Positions 34,453-46,628 of a DNA stretch of 64,000 bases are shown in pieces. This DNA is from [Phialemoniopsis] sp. UDSM-2020 (taxonomy: Eukaryota; Ascomycota; Sordariomycetes; Thyridiales; Thyridiaceae): assembly GCA_018873225.1 (NCBI GenBank), contig JAEILZ010000005.1, positions 124,001 to 188,000 of the forward strand, given 5' to 3'. The notes below the pieces were generated by a model, which worked only from the letters and a program-made list of their open reading frames with translations, was not told where the DNA came from and ran no database searches. Both the position numbers and the translations under genes were made by a program. How positions within the stretch are numbered: the first letter of the stretch is position 1; the number at the start of each line of letters is the position of its first letter.

Positions 34453-37400
34453 ATGGCGAGGCAATACACGGTCAATGACAAGGGTTTCACGGTGCTACAT
34501 GAGCATGAGCACCCAATGGTAGAGTATGTGCTTCACATTTATTGTCGAATTGTGGCTGATGACTCGAAGTGTTGTATTCGTTCACGGATTCACAGGCCAT
34601 CCGAGAGATACATGGACATTCAAGAAGTCCAAACGACAGTCGGCGAAACGCGCAACGAAGCATGGTCAAGACGAAGCGATAGACTCCCCTCGACACTCTA
34701 AAACCCGGAGATGGCTGTCATTCGGCCGAAATTCTTCAACTGCGACACCTTCTACTACTCAACCCACCCGAACATTGACGACGGAAAGTACCGATGGAAG
34801 AAAGGATGGAAGAAACATTGAAGGCCCTGATGATGTCTACTGGCCAGCACACCTCGCGTCCAAATCTTTGCCAAAGTCAAGAATACTTACGTATGGATAT
34901 GACACAAAGATTCGACATTGGGTTGCGGGACCAGTAAGCAAGAACACAGTCTATGATTATGCATGGGACTTTCTATGCTCTCTGGAATCTCTAAGACGAG
35001 ACATAAACGTGAAGTACAGACCGATTCTCTTCATCGCCCACAGCCTAGGCGGCATCATTGTCAAGGAAGCTTTACGAAGATCCCGAGCTTGCACGTCGAC
35101 GAAGGCACACCTTCGCGATATTTTCGGAGCAACGGTGGGCGTGATGTTCTTTGGAACCCCACACCGGGGGGCAAATCCTGGTAACTGGCTGCATCATGTC
35201 CTCTCAGCCTCGGGGCAGATGATGGGTGCCCAGGTTAACCGCGAGATCGTCAGCGCACTGATGCCAAATGCCGAACGCTTAACGGAGCTAAGAGACGAGT
35301 TTTCCACCATGTGTCACGAGAAGAAGTGGCATATATATTCGTTTCAGGAGGAGTATGGCGTTGCAGGACTTTTCGGAACCAAGGTCGTCAATGACGATTC
35401 TTCCTGCTTGGATGATCCCACGGTGGAAACAAAACAGCATATTTCCAGCAACCACATGGACATGTGCCGCTTTTCTGGGCTTCAAGACTCTGAATACCTG
35501 AAGGTGGTCGCTGCAATGGATATCATACAAGCAATGCTTGAGAACGGCACACAGCATTATGACGAACAACACCGAGATCCTGCTCTATCGTCAGAGTTCC
35601 AAGGAGGGAAGGAGAACCCGTCCTCCAGCGCCAGCCTCTCTCTCAATGGTACTATCAAACAGTTATTGATAGATAAGCTTTACTTCGCAGAGATCGATGA
35701 ACGCTTGACATACTTACCACCGGCCCAAGAAAAAACATGCCGTTGGTTCTTTACCAGACCCGAGTACACGTCCTGGCAAAATACAACACGACAATCAAGT
35801 CATGGCGTTTTCCTCTGGATCATCGGCCACCCCGGCACCGGAAAGTCAACCCTGATGAAGCTCCTCTTTGAAGAGACCAAATCTCAAGCAAGGAATGATC
35901 CCTCGCGGATTGTATTATCGTTCTTCTTCCTCGCACGGGGATCGGCAGAAGAAAAGTCAACTACAGGTTTGTATCGCTCCTTGCTCCACCAGCTTTTCGA
36001 GAAGGAGCCGGAATTGAGTAAAAGCTTGGACTGGGTGACAGCCGATGGCGCGAAAGCGATACAGCGGCTTGGATGGTCTGAGGAACCATTAAAGCAGACG
36101 CTGACTCATGCAATTCGCAAGCTCGAGGGTCGGCAGCTAACGATATTTGTCGATGCACTGGATGAGTGCAGAGATACCCAGGCTCAGAGCATGATTTGTT
36201 TCTTTGAGGAGTTATGCGACCTTGCGCGAGAGCTGCAGGTGAGGTTGCAAATTTGCTTCTCCAGCCGGCACTATCCGCATATTGAGACCAAGGAGGGCAT
36301 GGAGATCACTCTAGAAGACGAAAGTGGGCACGAAGAAGACATACGCGAATACATCAAGTCAAAACTTAGGCTACACAAGTCGAAACAAGCCGAGTTGCTG
36401 AAATCAGAAATTCTGAGGAAATCTTCTCGTATCTTCCTTTGGGTTGTCTTGGTTGTCAACATTCTCACCTCTGAACATTACCCTGTCAAGCCTATCGAAA
36501 GGATGTGGGAACGTCTCCAAGAGATCCCGCAGAAGCTTGCTGACTTGTTTGAGATGATTATCACACGAGACGGAAAGGACCCTGACCAGCTAAGAATCTG
36601 TCTCCAATGGATTCTATTCACAAATACCCCTCTAAAACCACAAGAGCTCTATTTCGCCGTTCAGTTTGGTTTGGACAAAAATTGCTCAGGCAATTGGGAC
36701 GCGGAGGATATAACCACGGACCAGCTGAAGGCTTTTGTGAGAAGCTCTTCCAAAGGTCTTGCCGAAGTCACGCGAAACAAGGCTACTGAAGTCCAATTCA
36801 TCCACGAATCAGTTCGCGAGTTTTTATTGTCTCGATACAAATCTCAGTGGTCCGAAACATCTGGTAATTTTGTAGGCCATACTCATGAGGCTCTGAGGGA
36901 CTGTTGCTTGGCGCAGCTGAATGCCCCGATCGACGAATTTCTGTCCCTGTCCTCAAGCTTTCTACGAAAACGACTAAAATCTGGAAAGGTCTCTCTCAGA
37001 AAAGTTCTGAGCGAAAGGTTCCCATTTGGCCAATACGCAATATCTAACGTCCTCCGTCACGCGAACAGCGCTCAACACTACGGAGTGGATCAAGGAAACT
37101 TCCTGGTCGATTTCCCCCTATCGCGATGGGTGGTCCTCGTCGATTTCTTCGAGCGATACGGAGCTCAGCGATACACGGCATCGGTAGACCTCCTTTACAT
37201 CCTTGCAGAGAGAAATTTAGCCGATCTTGTGGACATCCACCCGAACAATGTATCCTCCTTCGAGCTCAATGCGGAGAAGTACGGGCCACCGATGTTTGCC
37301 GCACTCGCTACCTCAAGTCATGAAGCAGTCCGGGCGCTGTTAGAAGCCCAGGAGAAAAGTCAGCCAGCAGAGCCTCGACTTCAAGGCCTAGGTCAACGGT

Positions 37401-37951
37401 ACTACAATCGTAACAAACATACATATGTGATACAACTCAGCGGCCCGAACAGAGAGAACATGCTTTGTCGTCTTGTCGAACAGTGCGAAGAGGAGATAAC
37501 AATTGCCTTTCTATTACATCAAGGCGAATCCAATGTCGACTGGGATAACATCCATAGCTGGAAGCCTTTGCTGTGTACTGCGGCTGAGAGAGGCCACACG
37601 ATCGCCCTGCAATTGCTGATCGACATGGGCCGTCTCGACATAAACGCAAATGATCATCTCGGCCAAACACCACTCTCGGTCGCCGCTAGGGCTGGTCACG
37701 AGACGATCGTGCAGCTACTACTCGCCACAGGCTTAGCGGACGTGAACACGAAGGATCGCATTGGGCGGACGCCTCTCATATGGGCTGCTGAAGAAGGCAA
37801 GGCGCCTGTCGTACAGCTACTTCTCGACACAGGTCGAGTTGATGTGCAGGCGGAGGATGATTCGGGTCACACAGCGCTCTCATGGGCGATCAGGAACGGC
37901 CATAGGTCTGTTGTGCGGTTGATGCAGGGCTCACAGAATGGTTTGACATGA
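34453..37951 (+). CDS. NLR: SesB-type hydrolase - NACHT - ankyrin repeats
   Basis: Exons 34453-34523 and 34570-37951 give 1150 aa; the 46-base intron restores the family N-terminus FTVLHEHEHPMVD then VVFVHGFTGHPRDTW. Residues about 24-330 form an alpha/beta-hydrolase (SesB/PGAP1-like) with the nucleophile elbow FIAHSLGGIIVKEA (Ser about 182) and FFGTPHRG. The NACHT ATPase follows: Walker A GHPGTGKST at about 443-451, Walker B LTIFVDALDE with Asp about 552, and sensor-like ICFSSRHYP. A helical stretch with the FIHESVREFLL motif typical of fungal NLRs comes next. The last 130 residues hold three to four ankyrin repeats (GQTPLSVAARAGH, GRTPLIWAAEEGK, GHTALSWAIRNGH). Such proteins mediate programmed cell death in non-self recognition and incompatibility. 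All key motifs are intact. The final repeats are close to each other, as in repeats under diversification. Confidence 0.92.
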
Positions 37952-38279
37952 TCGGCTCGGAGTGACAATGACGATATTTTTTAATATGACATTCCTATCT
38001 AATGGTTGCGAATGGGTTTTGGCATTGACCATTTGATACTTTAACTCTAATTGTAGATACATGTTACGGGGCCAAGTTCATAGTGTCTTTGTCCCAAAAT
38101 GCGGGCAACTAACACAAAAGTTATTAAATCGAGCAGCACTCCTGAATCTTACATTTTGGTTACTGAGGAAAGACTTCTGCGTCCTTGCAGAATGTCGACT
38201 CGACTGGTGCGGTCAATCAAGTTATGCATTATGCGTCGTGCGTTGCACTCTTGCTTTGTTGTCGTATCCGTCCTCCATA
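37952..38279. other. Convergent intergenic spacer
   Basis: About 330 AT-rich bases between the stop codons of the NLR and the MFS transporter. No coding region is supported. Confidence 0.5.
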
Positions 38280-40204
38280 CTAAACAACATTAGCTTTCTC
38301 TGTACACTCAAGGCGGTCGAATTTACTGACATAATATAGAACAAATGGAATGGGTATGAAGAGTATGGCTAAGCCACCCAGCAATGAGTTGCCGGGGCCA
38401 ACACCTAGATTGCGGAACAAGGCTCGTGCCTGGTATTTTTGGAATTAGCAAAGCAAAGCAAGATAAAACGACAGGTAAGGTCAGATGCTCACAAAAAGTG
38501 GAAACACGGTTCCGCTACAAGCTCTGAAGAGGGCATTTCCAGCCAGTACTGAAGCCGCATACTGAGGGTAAGCCATGCCTAGGTAGGTGAGGATAGGCAT
38601 GAAGAGCGTGACAATACTGATGGTGAAGGAGCTAGATCCGACAATGGGAACCATCCAGTGTATCGAGCTTCGTGACGTCCACCCGTACCAGAACAGGCAT
38701 ATCGGAAGGGCGACGGCTCCAAAGAAAGTTGGCGGGAGGATGACCTCCGGGAAGATGGGCGGGTGCTGGAAGCTAGGGATGAGACGCTTCTTGATCCACC
38801 ACAGGTAACAGGGGACAGTGATGAAGCCACCGACGCAAATGCCGAGGAAGACTACACCTTGTTGACCAATGCTGAAGCCGTATATGTCCCCGAAGACAAT
38901 CGGGAAGGATTCGAACCAAATGTACAGAACACCATACAACAGTGCACTGTAGAGATCCACGAAAAAGACGACAGGCTCAGAAAAAGTCAGGGTGAAGGCC
39001 CTGCCCAGCATGACCAAGTGGTCTTTGACCGTAACTTGTGCGGCGTCGATCTCAGACTGGCTTTTCAGATTCTGGTTCCCTGTCGACTTTCGCAATCTCT
39101 TCGCCCTCCTGTACAGAATATTGGGTCCATGGGTTTCAGGCATGGCAAAGAAGAGCACAGCCAAGACTGCCGTGCATAGCCAGGTGAGCACCCATATCGT
39201 CCATCGCCACCCCTTGGCCTGCGCCGTAAAGCCGCCAATCAATGGCCCCAAGACAGGACCCATGACCCCGACCGAGCCAAATATTCCGATCCAGAAGGGC
39301 ACTTCTTGCGGCGGGTACATGTCAATGACTGTCCCGCCACCTGTAGCGAGCACAGGCCCACCGAAGAAGCCGGTCAGGAATCGAAAGATGGCTAGCATAG
39401 GCATGTTGACGGCGTATCCAGTCGGCAGTTGTAGGACGACGAAGGCGAAGAGGGTCCAGAAGTAGATCCGGCTGCGACCGATCGTTGGGATTTCGGACAT
39501 GGGCGAGAAGAGCATGGGGCCGAGGCCATATCCACTGCATAAGAGAGATGATTAGTTTAGCTGAACGTATATGGACCATGGACTGCCCTACAACTTCTGA
39601 AGGTGGGCTGTAGGTAAGATTGGGGCATTTGACCTACGTGACGAATAGCGAGAGTCCGAGTGTGGCCACAACCTCGGTGGTCTGAAACTCCTCGATGACA
39701 CTCAACTCCCCAGGCGCGTAGATGGAGCTTCCTATGTATATTCCGAAGTTGAGAATGCAAATCTGTAGAAAGACCCCGAGTTTTCTCGCCTTTGACCAGT
39801 TCTGGGGGTTCTGCGCACTCCGAATTAGTTTCCGTCGAGCTGCTGCTTCCTGGCGGCTGTGGCCTTACTTCTGGATCTGTATCTCCATACCAGTCTACGA
39901 GAGTGACTTCGTCGCGGCCTTTCGAGTCGTATTTCTCGGAGTGAGCTCGTAGGCCTGGGCTCGACTTTTCTCCGTTGGTGTCGGTAGTTGTCTCGTTCTC
40001 ATCTGCATTGTCGCCGACTCGCTCTGCCGCTGAAGGGCCTGTCAGCTCTTGGTGAGCACTTGAATGATCCGAGGTCGGTATCGTTGACGAGACCGACTGT
40101 TTCCATAACGTAGGATCTTTCTCATCCGGGAATTGGAGCAGTTGGTTCCCAGAACAAAGCCGAACCAGTTGGCCAAAGACCGTGTCTCGAAGATAGGCAC
40201 TCAT
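38280..40204 (-). CDS. MFS transporter, DHA1 (12-TM drug/polyamine type)
   Basis: Exons 40204-39869, 39810-39638, 39534-38493 and 38429-38280 give 566 aa. After a long hydrophilic N-terminus the join gives DPENPQNWSKARK, the entry motif of DHA1 carriers of the polyamine and fluconazole-efflux type. Transmembrane segments follow, with motif A GYGLGPMLFSPMSEIPTIGR and RFLTGFFGGPVLATGGG, GVMGPVLGPLIGG (antiporter motif C), and the central KGWRWTIW. The 150-base last exon carries the final helix LLGGLAILFIPIPFVLYYVS. It should work as a proton-coupled exporter in the plasma membrane. A TATATAAT element lies 72-79 bases upstream of the ATG on the coding strand (40276-40283). Confidence 0.9.
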
Positions 40205-41502
40205 CGCGACTCTAAGATATGTCAATCTGATGTTGTCTCTCTCATGTCTGCAGATAACCTCGAGTAGTGAATGATATTATATAGACCTCTCACGATGATG
40301 ATGTTTTGTTTTGGATTTCTCAGCATAATTTGCTGGTCTAACATTGCTGGGCGGAGTTAACGGATTTGGCACTAATACCAGCAACAAACCGGCGTTTTTG
40401 AGGCTGGGCAAATCCCCGGGCAACCGGATTTACTGCCACTCACGCCGCAAAAATCAATTCAAGCGCATAGAACAGGCCTTTACTATCGTCTGCATCCAGT
40501 AGCTTACTGTCCCTAGTTTCAGAAAGGCCAACTAAGTCGTTTCATCGCCAGCCTCGCGATCAACACCCCGACCGGAGAATATCTCAACGTTATCCACAAT
40601 CGTTAATTCCGAGTTGATCATGATGATACTAGGAGCGCCACTCTCGCTTCAATAAAGAATTAATAATCCTATTTCACAGACATCGTCAATTTTTCAAGAC
40701 TTTCTGCGGTGATGCTTACTCTTCCGACTTGGTTGCCAAGACATTGGTCGGTGGCTACGGCATGTGTTTCGAAGACTGCATCATGGCACAGCATGCGCGA
40801 AGAGCATGAATTTGCAGCGAGCACAGATTTTGTGGCATTGCGCTGACCACAAAGCACCTCAGTGTTTCCAATGTACGTCATTTCGCGAACCTTGATCACC
40901 TGGTCCTCATCGTCACCAGTTGCATGCAGCTTTAATCCACCATGCGGTAATTTCACTCTTCGACATGCTGTTACACAACGTAACTAGCCACTTGGCAATC
41001 CAATTCTAGAGTGTTTCCCAACATCGGTCGAAGCCCGTCCTAGGTGGCCTACCAAATAATGCGGGGAAGCCACTTTGTAGAGTGGACTGCTCTCTGAACA
41101 GCCGATGTCACCTTAATGAGGACGATCTGCGGAAGAACCGTCTGCTGTACCAGCCTCATAAAGGCAGGTCCCTTTAGCCGCCTCGAGAGTCCCCAAGCAG
41201 CCAAGAAGCCAGGAGGGACAAGCCGGCCTGTATCCCCCGCCGCAATGTTATCACATGAATTAATCGCCTTCCCCGCCATGTAGGGCAGGCATAGCCATTG
41301 GCGCGGCATGCAGTGACCCTGATTGGGGTAATCGACATGGGTACGATGGCGTCCAAAAGGACCGCAGAAACCAACGTTACATATTGATCAACGATGGGAT
41401 ATCACCTGGGCTCAAAAGGTATGAAAGCCGGTCTCCCCTTCACGATGGCCACTTCCCCATCATCGGCATGCCTTGTCCAGTCAAACATCTACCACTCTCA
41501 GC
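40205..41502. promoter_or_regulatory. Divergent, AT-rich promoter region
   Basis: About 1.3 kb between the MFS transporter (minus) and the glucosaminidase (plus). TATATAAT for the transporter is at 40276-40283 on the minus strand. A 95-codon minus-strand open frame at 40669-40956 has no recognisable domain and I do not call it a gene. Confidence 0.45.
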
Positions 41503-44166
41503 ATGCGAATCCAGCTGACGTCAATCAGTGCCGCTGTCCTAGCTGGAGCGGCACAGGTTGTCGGCGCTCCTTTGGTGTCGGAAGCCGGTCAGAGGGCATC
41601 GATTCCCTCTTGGGATGTAGAGTCCACGGCAAAAGCTGGCAATGACCTATCGAAGCTGTCACAGACCGGTCAAGATATCGCCTCATGGCACCATGCCGAT
41701 ACCTCGCGATGCACGGTGATGGCCTGCCTCATCAAGGCTGGAATGTACCTGGATAGCGAACTCTTCTACTCCGACAGTCTCGACCGATTCGACACGAGCT
41801 TCTTCAAAGTTCCTTGGATCTACCGAAACGAATTTGCTCTACAGCCCAGCAAAGGCCAACACTACTTTCTCCATACCAACGGCATCACCTCGCGTGCCGA
41901 CATCTTCCTCAATGGCAAGGAGGTCGCAAACAAGACCACCCAAGCTGGCGCCTACGGGGGACACGTCTACGACATCTCGGCTTTGGTCGCGGAGAACAAC
42001 GCCCTGGCCGTGAAGGCCTACCCGACCGACTACCAGTACGACTTTGGCGTAGGCTTCGTCGATTGGAACCCGAGCCCGCCCGACAATGGAACAGGGATCT
42101 GGCGCGACGTGGTCATCAGCCAGACTGGCCCGATAGCACTTGGACCGCTGCGCGTCGTGACATACCTCCCGGAGCCGATTGGCGGCACGGCCTATGTGAC
42201 GCTCAAAGCGACCGCACAGAATCTGGAAGACACCGAGGTCACGTTCGTTGCCAAGGGCGCCATGTCGCTGGCGAGCGGTGAATCTGCTCAGGCTGTGGAT
42301 CGTACTTACACGCTCGGACCTAAGCAGAGCGTCGAAGTAAACGTGACAGCAGACTACCGCAACCCGTCGCTGTGGTGGCCTAAGTCTTGGGGAGAGCCGA
42401 CTTTGTACAAGGCGCAGCTCAGCGTATCTGTTGGTGATGTGGTCTCGGACAAATCGCAGGAGAAGAAGTTCGGTCTGCGCACCGTTTCTTCGGTGCTTAA
42501 CAAACACAACGACACGCAATTCTTCGTCAACGGCCAGCCGTTCCAGGTCCTCGGTGGTGGGTACTCTTCAGACATGTTCCTCCGCTTCGACCCCGATCGA
42601 TTCACCACGGAAGCCAAGTATATGCTCGACATGGGGCAGAACACGGTTAGGCTTGAGGGTAAGATGGAGCACCCCGAGCTCTACGACATTGCAGATAGTC
42701 TCGGTCTCATGGTCATTGCGGGCTGGGAGTGCTGCGACAAGTTCGAGGCCTGGAAGTACAACGAGGATCTTCCAGTCAATCCTCCCGCTGTGTGGAGCGA
42801 CGCCGACTACGACATTGCCAAAGCGCAGATGCTCCATGAGGCAGCCATGATGCAGAATCATCCGAGCATGTTGACCTTCCTCATCGGCAGCGACTACTGG
42901 CCGGATGACAGAGCGACGGCGATCTACGTTGACGCCGCCAAGGCTGCGGACCTCAACATCCCCATCATCGCCTCTGCCTCGAAGCGCAGTTTCCCTACAG
43001 CTCTTGGGCCTTCAGGCATGAAGATGGAGGGACCGTATGATTGGGTTTCTCCCAACTACTGGTGGGACACGGAGCCCTCAGAGGACCGGCTCGGCTCTGC
43101 CTTCGGCTTTGGCTCAGAACTCGGTGCCGGCGTAGGCACCCCTGAGCTGTCCAGTCTCAACAAGTTCCTGTCACCTTCGGACCTAGACGATCTCTGGAAG
43201 CAGCCAAACAAGGGCCTCTACCACATGTCGACAAAGGTGTCGTCCTTCTACGACCGCAAGATCTACAACGACGGCCTCCGGCGCCGCTACGGCGCCCCCT
43301 CGTCGCTCGAGGACTACCTGCTCAAGGCGCAGATGGCGGACTACGAGGCGACACGCGCCCAGTACGAAGGCTACGCGAGCATGTGGAGCGCTGAGCGGCC
43401 CGCCACGGGGCTCATCTACTGGATGCTGAGCAACGCGTGGCCGAGTCTGCACTGGAACCAGTACGACTATTACCTCCACCAGGCCGGCTCGTTCTACGGG
43501 AGCAAAGTTGGGAGTAGGCTGGAGCACGTCGCCTACGACTACATCAAGAAGTCCATTTGGCTTATCAATCGTGCTCTTCCGGGAAAGACGGATGATGCTA
43601 GGACGGTAACTGTCGAACTCTTGGACTTGAATGGGAAGGCCATCTCCACTTCTACGATATCTGCCAAGACACAGCCGAACGCAAGCAAGAATATCGGTGC
43701 CGTCAAGGGCATCGAGTCCATCAAAGATGTCGGGCTTCTGCGCCTCGTGCTCGCGGACAGCAAGAATAGTACCATCAGTCGGAACGTGTACTGGCTGACC
43801 AAAGCCACGGACAAACTGGATTGGGAGAACTCGAGCTGGTTTAATACACCGGTGACCCAATATGTCGACTTTACGGCTCTAAACAAGGTGAAGACTGCCG
43901 ATGTAGCTGTCAGCATCAAGGCATGCGGCTCGACGGGGAATGGGCGAGCCGTGGTGCTCGAGAACAAGTCAGACGTCCCCGCCGTGTTCATTCGCCTCAA
44001 CCTCATTGGCAAGGGTGGGGAGGATGTTACTCCGGTGTTTTGGTCGGATAACTACGTTACGCTGTGGCCGCATGAGAAGATTGAACTCAAGGTCAAGGCG
44101 GAGGATATGACTGGGGCAATTGAGATCAGTGGGAAGAATGTCAAGAGTGCTGAGATAACATTGTAG
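41503..44166 (+). CDS. Secreted exo-beta-D-glucosaminidase, GH family 2
   Basis: Intronless, 887 aa from the ATG at 41503; an upstream in-frame non-ATG extension is ignored. MRIQLTSISAAVLAGAAQVV, then GAP, is a signal peptide. The chain follows GH2: N-terminal sugar-binding fold (TNGITSRADIFLNGKEVA), an immunoglobulin-like domain, the TIM barrel and two C-terminal domains. The exo-glucosaminidase subgroup is shown by SWHHADTSRCTVMACLIKAG near the start, by FLIGSDYWPDD (Asp about 464) and by FGFGSELGAG (Glu about 539). These fit the Asp acid/base and Glu nucleophile known from bacterial CsxA enzymes at nearly the same positions. GLIYWMLSNAWPSLHW is also diagnostic. It releases glucosamine from the non-reducing end of chitosan and chitooligosaccharides outside the cell. 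It is tail to tail with a Zn2Cys6 regulator. Confidence 0.93.
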   Translation: MRIQLTSISAAVLAGAAQVVGAPLVSEAGQRASIPSWDVESTAKAGNDLSKLSQTGQDIASWHHADTSRCTVMACLIKAGMYLDSELFYSDSLDRFDTSFFKVPWIYRNEFALQPSKGQHYFLHTNGITSRADIFLNGKEVANKTTQAGAYGGHVYDISALVAENNALAVKAYPTDYQYDFGVGFVDWNPSPPDNGTGIWRDVVISQTGPIALGPLRVVTYLPEPIGGTAYVTLKATAQNLEDTEVTFVAKGAMSLASGESAQAVDRTYTLGPKQSVEVNVTADYRNPSLWWPKSWGEPTLYKAQLSVSVGDVVSDKSQEKKFGLRTVSSVLNKHNDTQFFVNGQPFQVLGGGYSSDMFLRFDPDRFTTEAKYMLDMGQNTVRLEGKMEHPELYDIADSLGLMVIAGWECCDKFEAWKYNEDLPVNPPAVWSDADYDIAKAQMLHEAAMMQNHPSMLTFLIGSDYWPDDRATAIYVDAAKAADLNIPIIASASKRSFPTALGPSGMKMEGPYDWVSPNYWWDTEPSEDRLGSAFGFGSELGAGVGTPELSSLNKFLSPSDLDDLWKQPNKGLYHMSTKVSSFYDRKIYNDGLRRRYGAPSSLEDYLLKAQMADYEATRAQYEGYASMWSAERPATGLIYWMLSNAWPSLHWNQYDYYLHQAGSFYGSKVGSRLEHVAYDYIKKSIWLINRALPGKTDDARTVTVELLDLNGKAISTSTISAKTQPNASKNIGAVKGIESIKDVGLLRLVLADSKNSTISRNVYWLTKATDKLDWENSSWFNTPVTQYVDFTALNKVKTADVAVSIKACGSTGNGRAVVLENKSDVPAVFIRLNLIGKGGEDVTPVFWSDNYVTLWPHEKIELKVKAEDMTGAIEISGKNVKSAEITL

Positions 44167-44252
44167 AGGCTAGAGTCTAGTCTGCTTGGTGAAACAATGC
44201 AATGCTAGTTGCAGGTGTGTTCTTCTTAAATTTCTAGTGGTAACGAGAAGGA

Positions 44253-46628
44253 TTAGACCATCGTGCTCTCCGGCCTCATCCAATCAAAGGTATCCAGAAG
44301 TTCAAGATTAAAGATGTCGTTCATGTCGTTCGGTATGCCCCAGTCCAGGTCTGCTATCTCGCTAGTCGTCATCTGACTTGAGCTAGGGGTGTTGAGCGTA
44401 TGATCGAGCACACGCTTGACAACCTCCTTTACCCTCCCACAGAGGTCGCCGTTAGGCTGGGAGGGACCAACCCACTCGAGAAAGCCAATCAGGAAGTTCA
44501 GTTGCTGGATGACTTCGGATCTTGTCCGCGTTGACGAGTGCTGGGGCTGAAGGAGACTGAGGCATAGCACGCCTGCTGCGGGCGTGGCAAATGACATGAC
44601 CTGACCACTGATTAGCAACGTGTCGAGTCCTCTCTTGAGCATGTTTGCTCGCGATAAAAAATTCACCATCCATCCAAAGTCTCCTCGGAAGCCCTGGAAT
44701 TTGTCCGCGTGAGTCCAGAGTATCACGGTCAGGGAGACCATCTCGTAGCTGACGTCTACTAGATTGTTTGTTGGACCTTGAAACTCTTCTGACAGAAGCC
44801 GATCGATGAAGAACAGGTTCTGTAGATGCTCCAACCTGACAAGTAAAGTAGAGTAAATCGTCCCAGCGCGGACTTCTGGATGGTGCAAAGCCGCAGGAGA
44901 ATAGAGCAACTTTGAGGGGAAGGTGGCGTACAATGCTACTTGTTCTTCTCGCAGGCGACTGCGTCCGTTAGTATTACGGTTCCTGAATCGCCAAGAGTAG
45001 AAACACCTACCAGAGATGCTCGGCGTCCCGAACGCCGTCATCAGCGAGGACCATTTCCAAGATACTGTCCTTAATCAGGGCCATTGAAGCTCTGGCTCGG
45101 AGAACACTAGCAGAGCCAAGCGTTTGGCTGGAACGATCCCATCCGTCCGGGTCTAATTGCTTGATCCTGGCTCGAAGGACTTCAGGTGGAGAAAAGAGAT
45201 CTTCGTTCGTGAGGTCCAGGGGAAGTGGTGTAGAAAAGTATCGCCTCCCTAGAAGCGGTGGTCTGCCCGTGAACACGCTTGCCACCTTGTCGATATTATA
45301 TACAACGGCTTGATGGCATGACAGGTTAACAATGATGTACCGGAATGCTCGAATTACGAGACTGCTTACCTGCTAATCGTCTCCATATATGAGCTACTGC
45401 AGAATCGGCTGGTTTTGGACAGCTTGCGGCCACATGCAACCCAAGATATGTCATGGCGGCAGCCATCTCGCCGTGCTTTCTCCAAGTACCGAAACCTGTA
45501 CGGCAAGATCAGTCTTGGCCTCGAGTCCGAGCAACGTGTCCAACTTACTCGCGTCACCAGAGATATTCGACTCGATAATGGTGAGCTTATACAGGACATA
45601 GACGAACAAGGTGTTGCATTGGCTGTTTCGACTTCCCAGTGTGACACAGTCCGTTGCACATCTTTGAAAGAATAACAGGGCTCTCTTCGAGTTGGGCACT
45701 GGTGGACCGGCACGTTCCCCTGACATATATGTCCGGTGTGCCCAGTGGGTAAAGAGAATTCCGAGCGACTCCCATCGCATGTTGGTTCCAGAGAAGGACG
45801 ACACCCACTCGTTGGGGTCCTCTTGGCTTTCTTGGAGAGGTCGCGCAGAATTCTGGGACAGCACCTCCGCCATTCTTTGCAATTGGCTAGGTATCTTGGC
45901 CTTCAGCACCTCACCGAATGTGTCAAACAACGAGACGAGCACTTTTTCGGCAGCAAGTTGGCACCAGCCGTCATTAGGGTTGGTATGGCCTTGGGTCCCG
46001 ATGTGATGTCAGTTATGGCTCTGACCTACATGCCAATAACTCGTTAGAATTACGCGTTCTGCACCGGTGACTCACCATGGAAATATTCGTGAGCGGGAGA
46101 CTCGTCCGGTATTGATGCCAGAACATTGACGGCCATGTGCAGGGATTCCTTGTCTAGACATGTCGCCGGTGAAGAGATCTCGGTCTCTCCCGGGGTGGTG
46201 TGGAATGAAGGAGAGTCTATAGCTGGTACACTGTCGGGGCCAGATAAATGATTCTGTGTCTCCTGAAAGACTGCGGAAAAGCTCGTGGCTCCGAGGTAGC
46301 CTGACTGGGTGTTCAGAGGCTCCGAGCTGTCGATATCCACAGTTATCTCTGCTGGGCCAGCTCGCGAGCCTATGATGATTGATGACCTGGGACGGGGAAG
46401 GGTACTACTGTCGGTACTGCTGGTTGCGGGGGAGAAGCCGAGACTCCGCCGCGACGGCATGTCATCCTGAACCACGTAGACACAGCTGTTGGGCGTGTTA
46501 CGTTTTCTGCACCGTGTGCAGACAGGCAGGGTATGATCGCAGGCGACTTTCCTCCGCCGGCATGGATTGCAGGCCTGGAGTCGTCCGTTCCGCCGCCTCG
46601 GCGCTACACCGCTGGGGCTCGTCGGCAT
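44253..46628 (-). CDS. Zn2Cys6 transcription factor
   Basis: Five exons (46628-46076, 45989-45549, 45495-45370, 45308-45011, 44958-44253) give 707 aa, all junctions in phase. The zinc cluster is ACNPCRRRKVACDHTLPVC followed by TRCRKRNTPNSC, near the N-terminus after a short basic RRRNGR. The regulatory domain is rebuilt only by splicing: HGHTNPNDGWCQLAAEKVLV, LGILFTHWAHRTYMSG, SFGTWRKHGEMAAAMTYLGL, VVYNIDKVASVFTGRPPLLG and RRYFSTPLPLDLTNEDLF. The second intron (53 bases, GTAAGT to CAG) lies inside a stretch that reads as coding in another phase. The C-terminus ends in acidic NDIFNLELLDTFDW, a likely activation segment. It ends 86 bases from the glucosaminidase stop and could regulate chitosan use, but this rests on neighbourhood alone. 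Confidence 0.9.

Noticed and set aside
38909..38920. GGATTCGAACC-like T-loop of a tRNA
   Set aside because: It lies inside the coding sequence of the MFS transporter and no cloverleaf can be drawn around it.
40669..40956. 95-codon minus-strand open frame in a divergent promoter
   Set aside because: No motif or partner exon; starts at a non-ATG codon in the longest reading.
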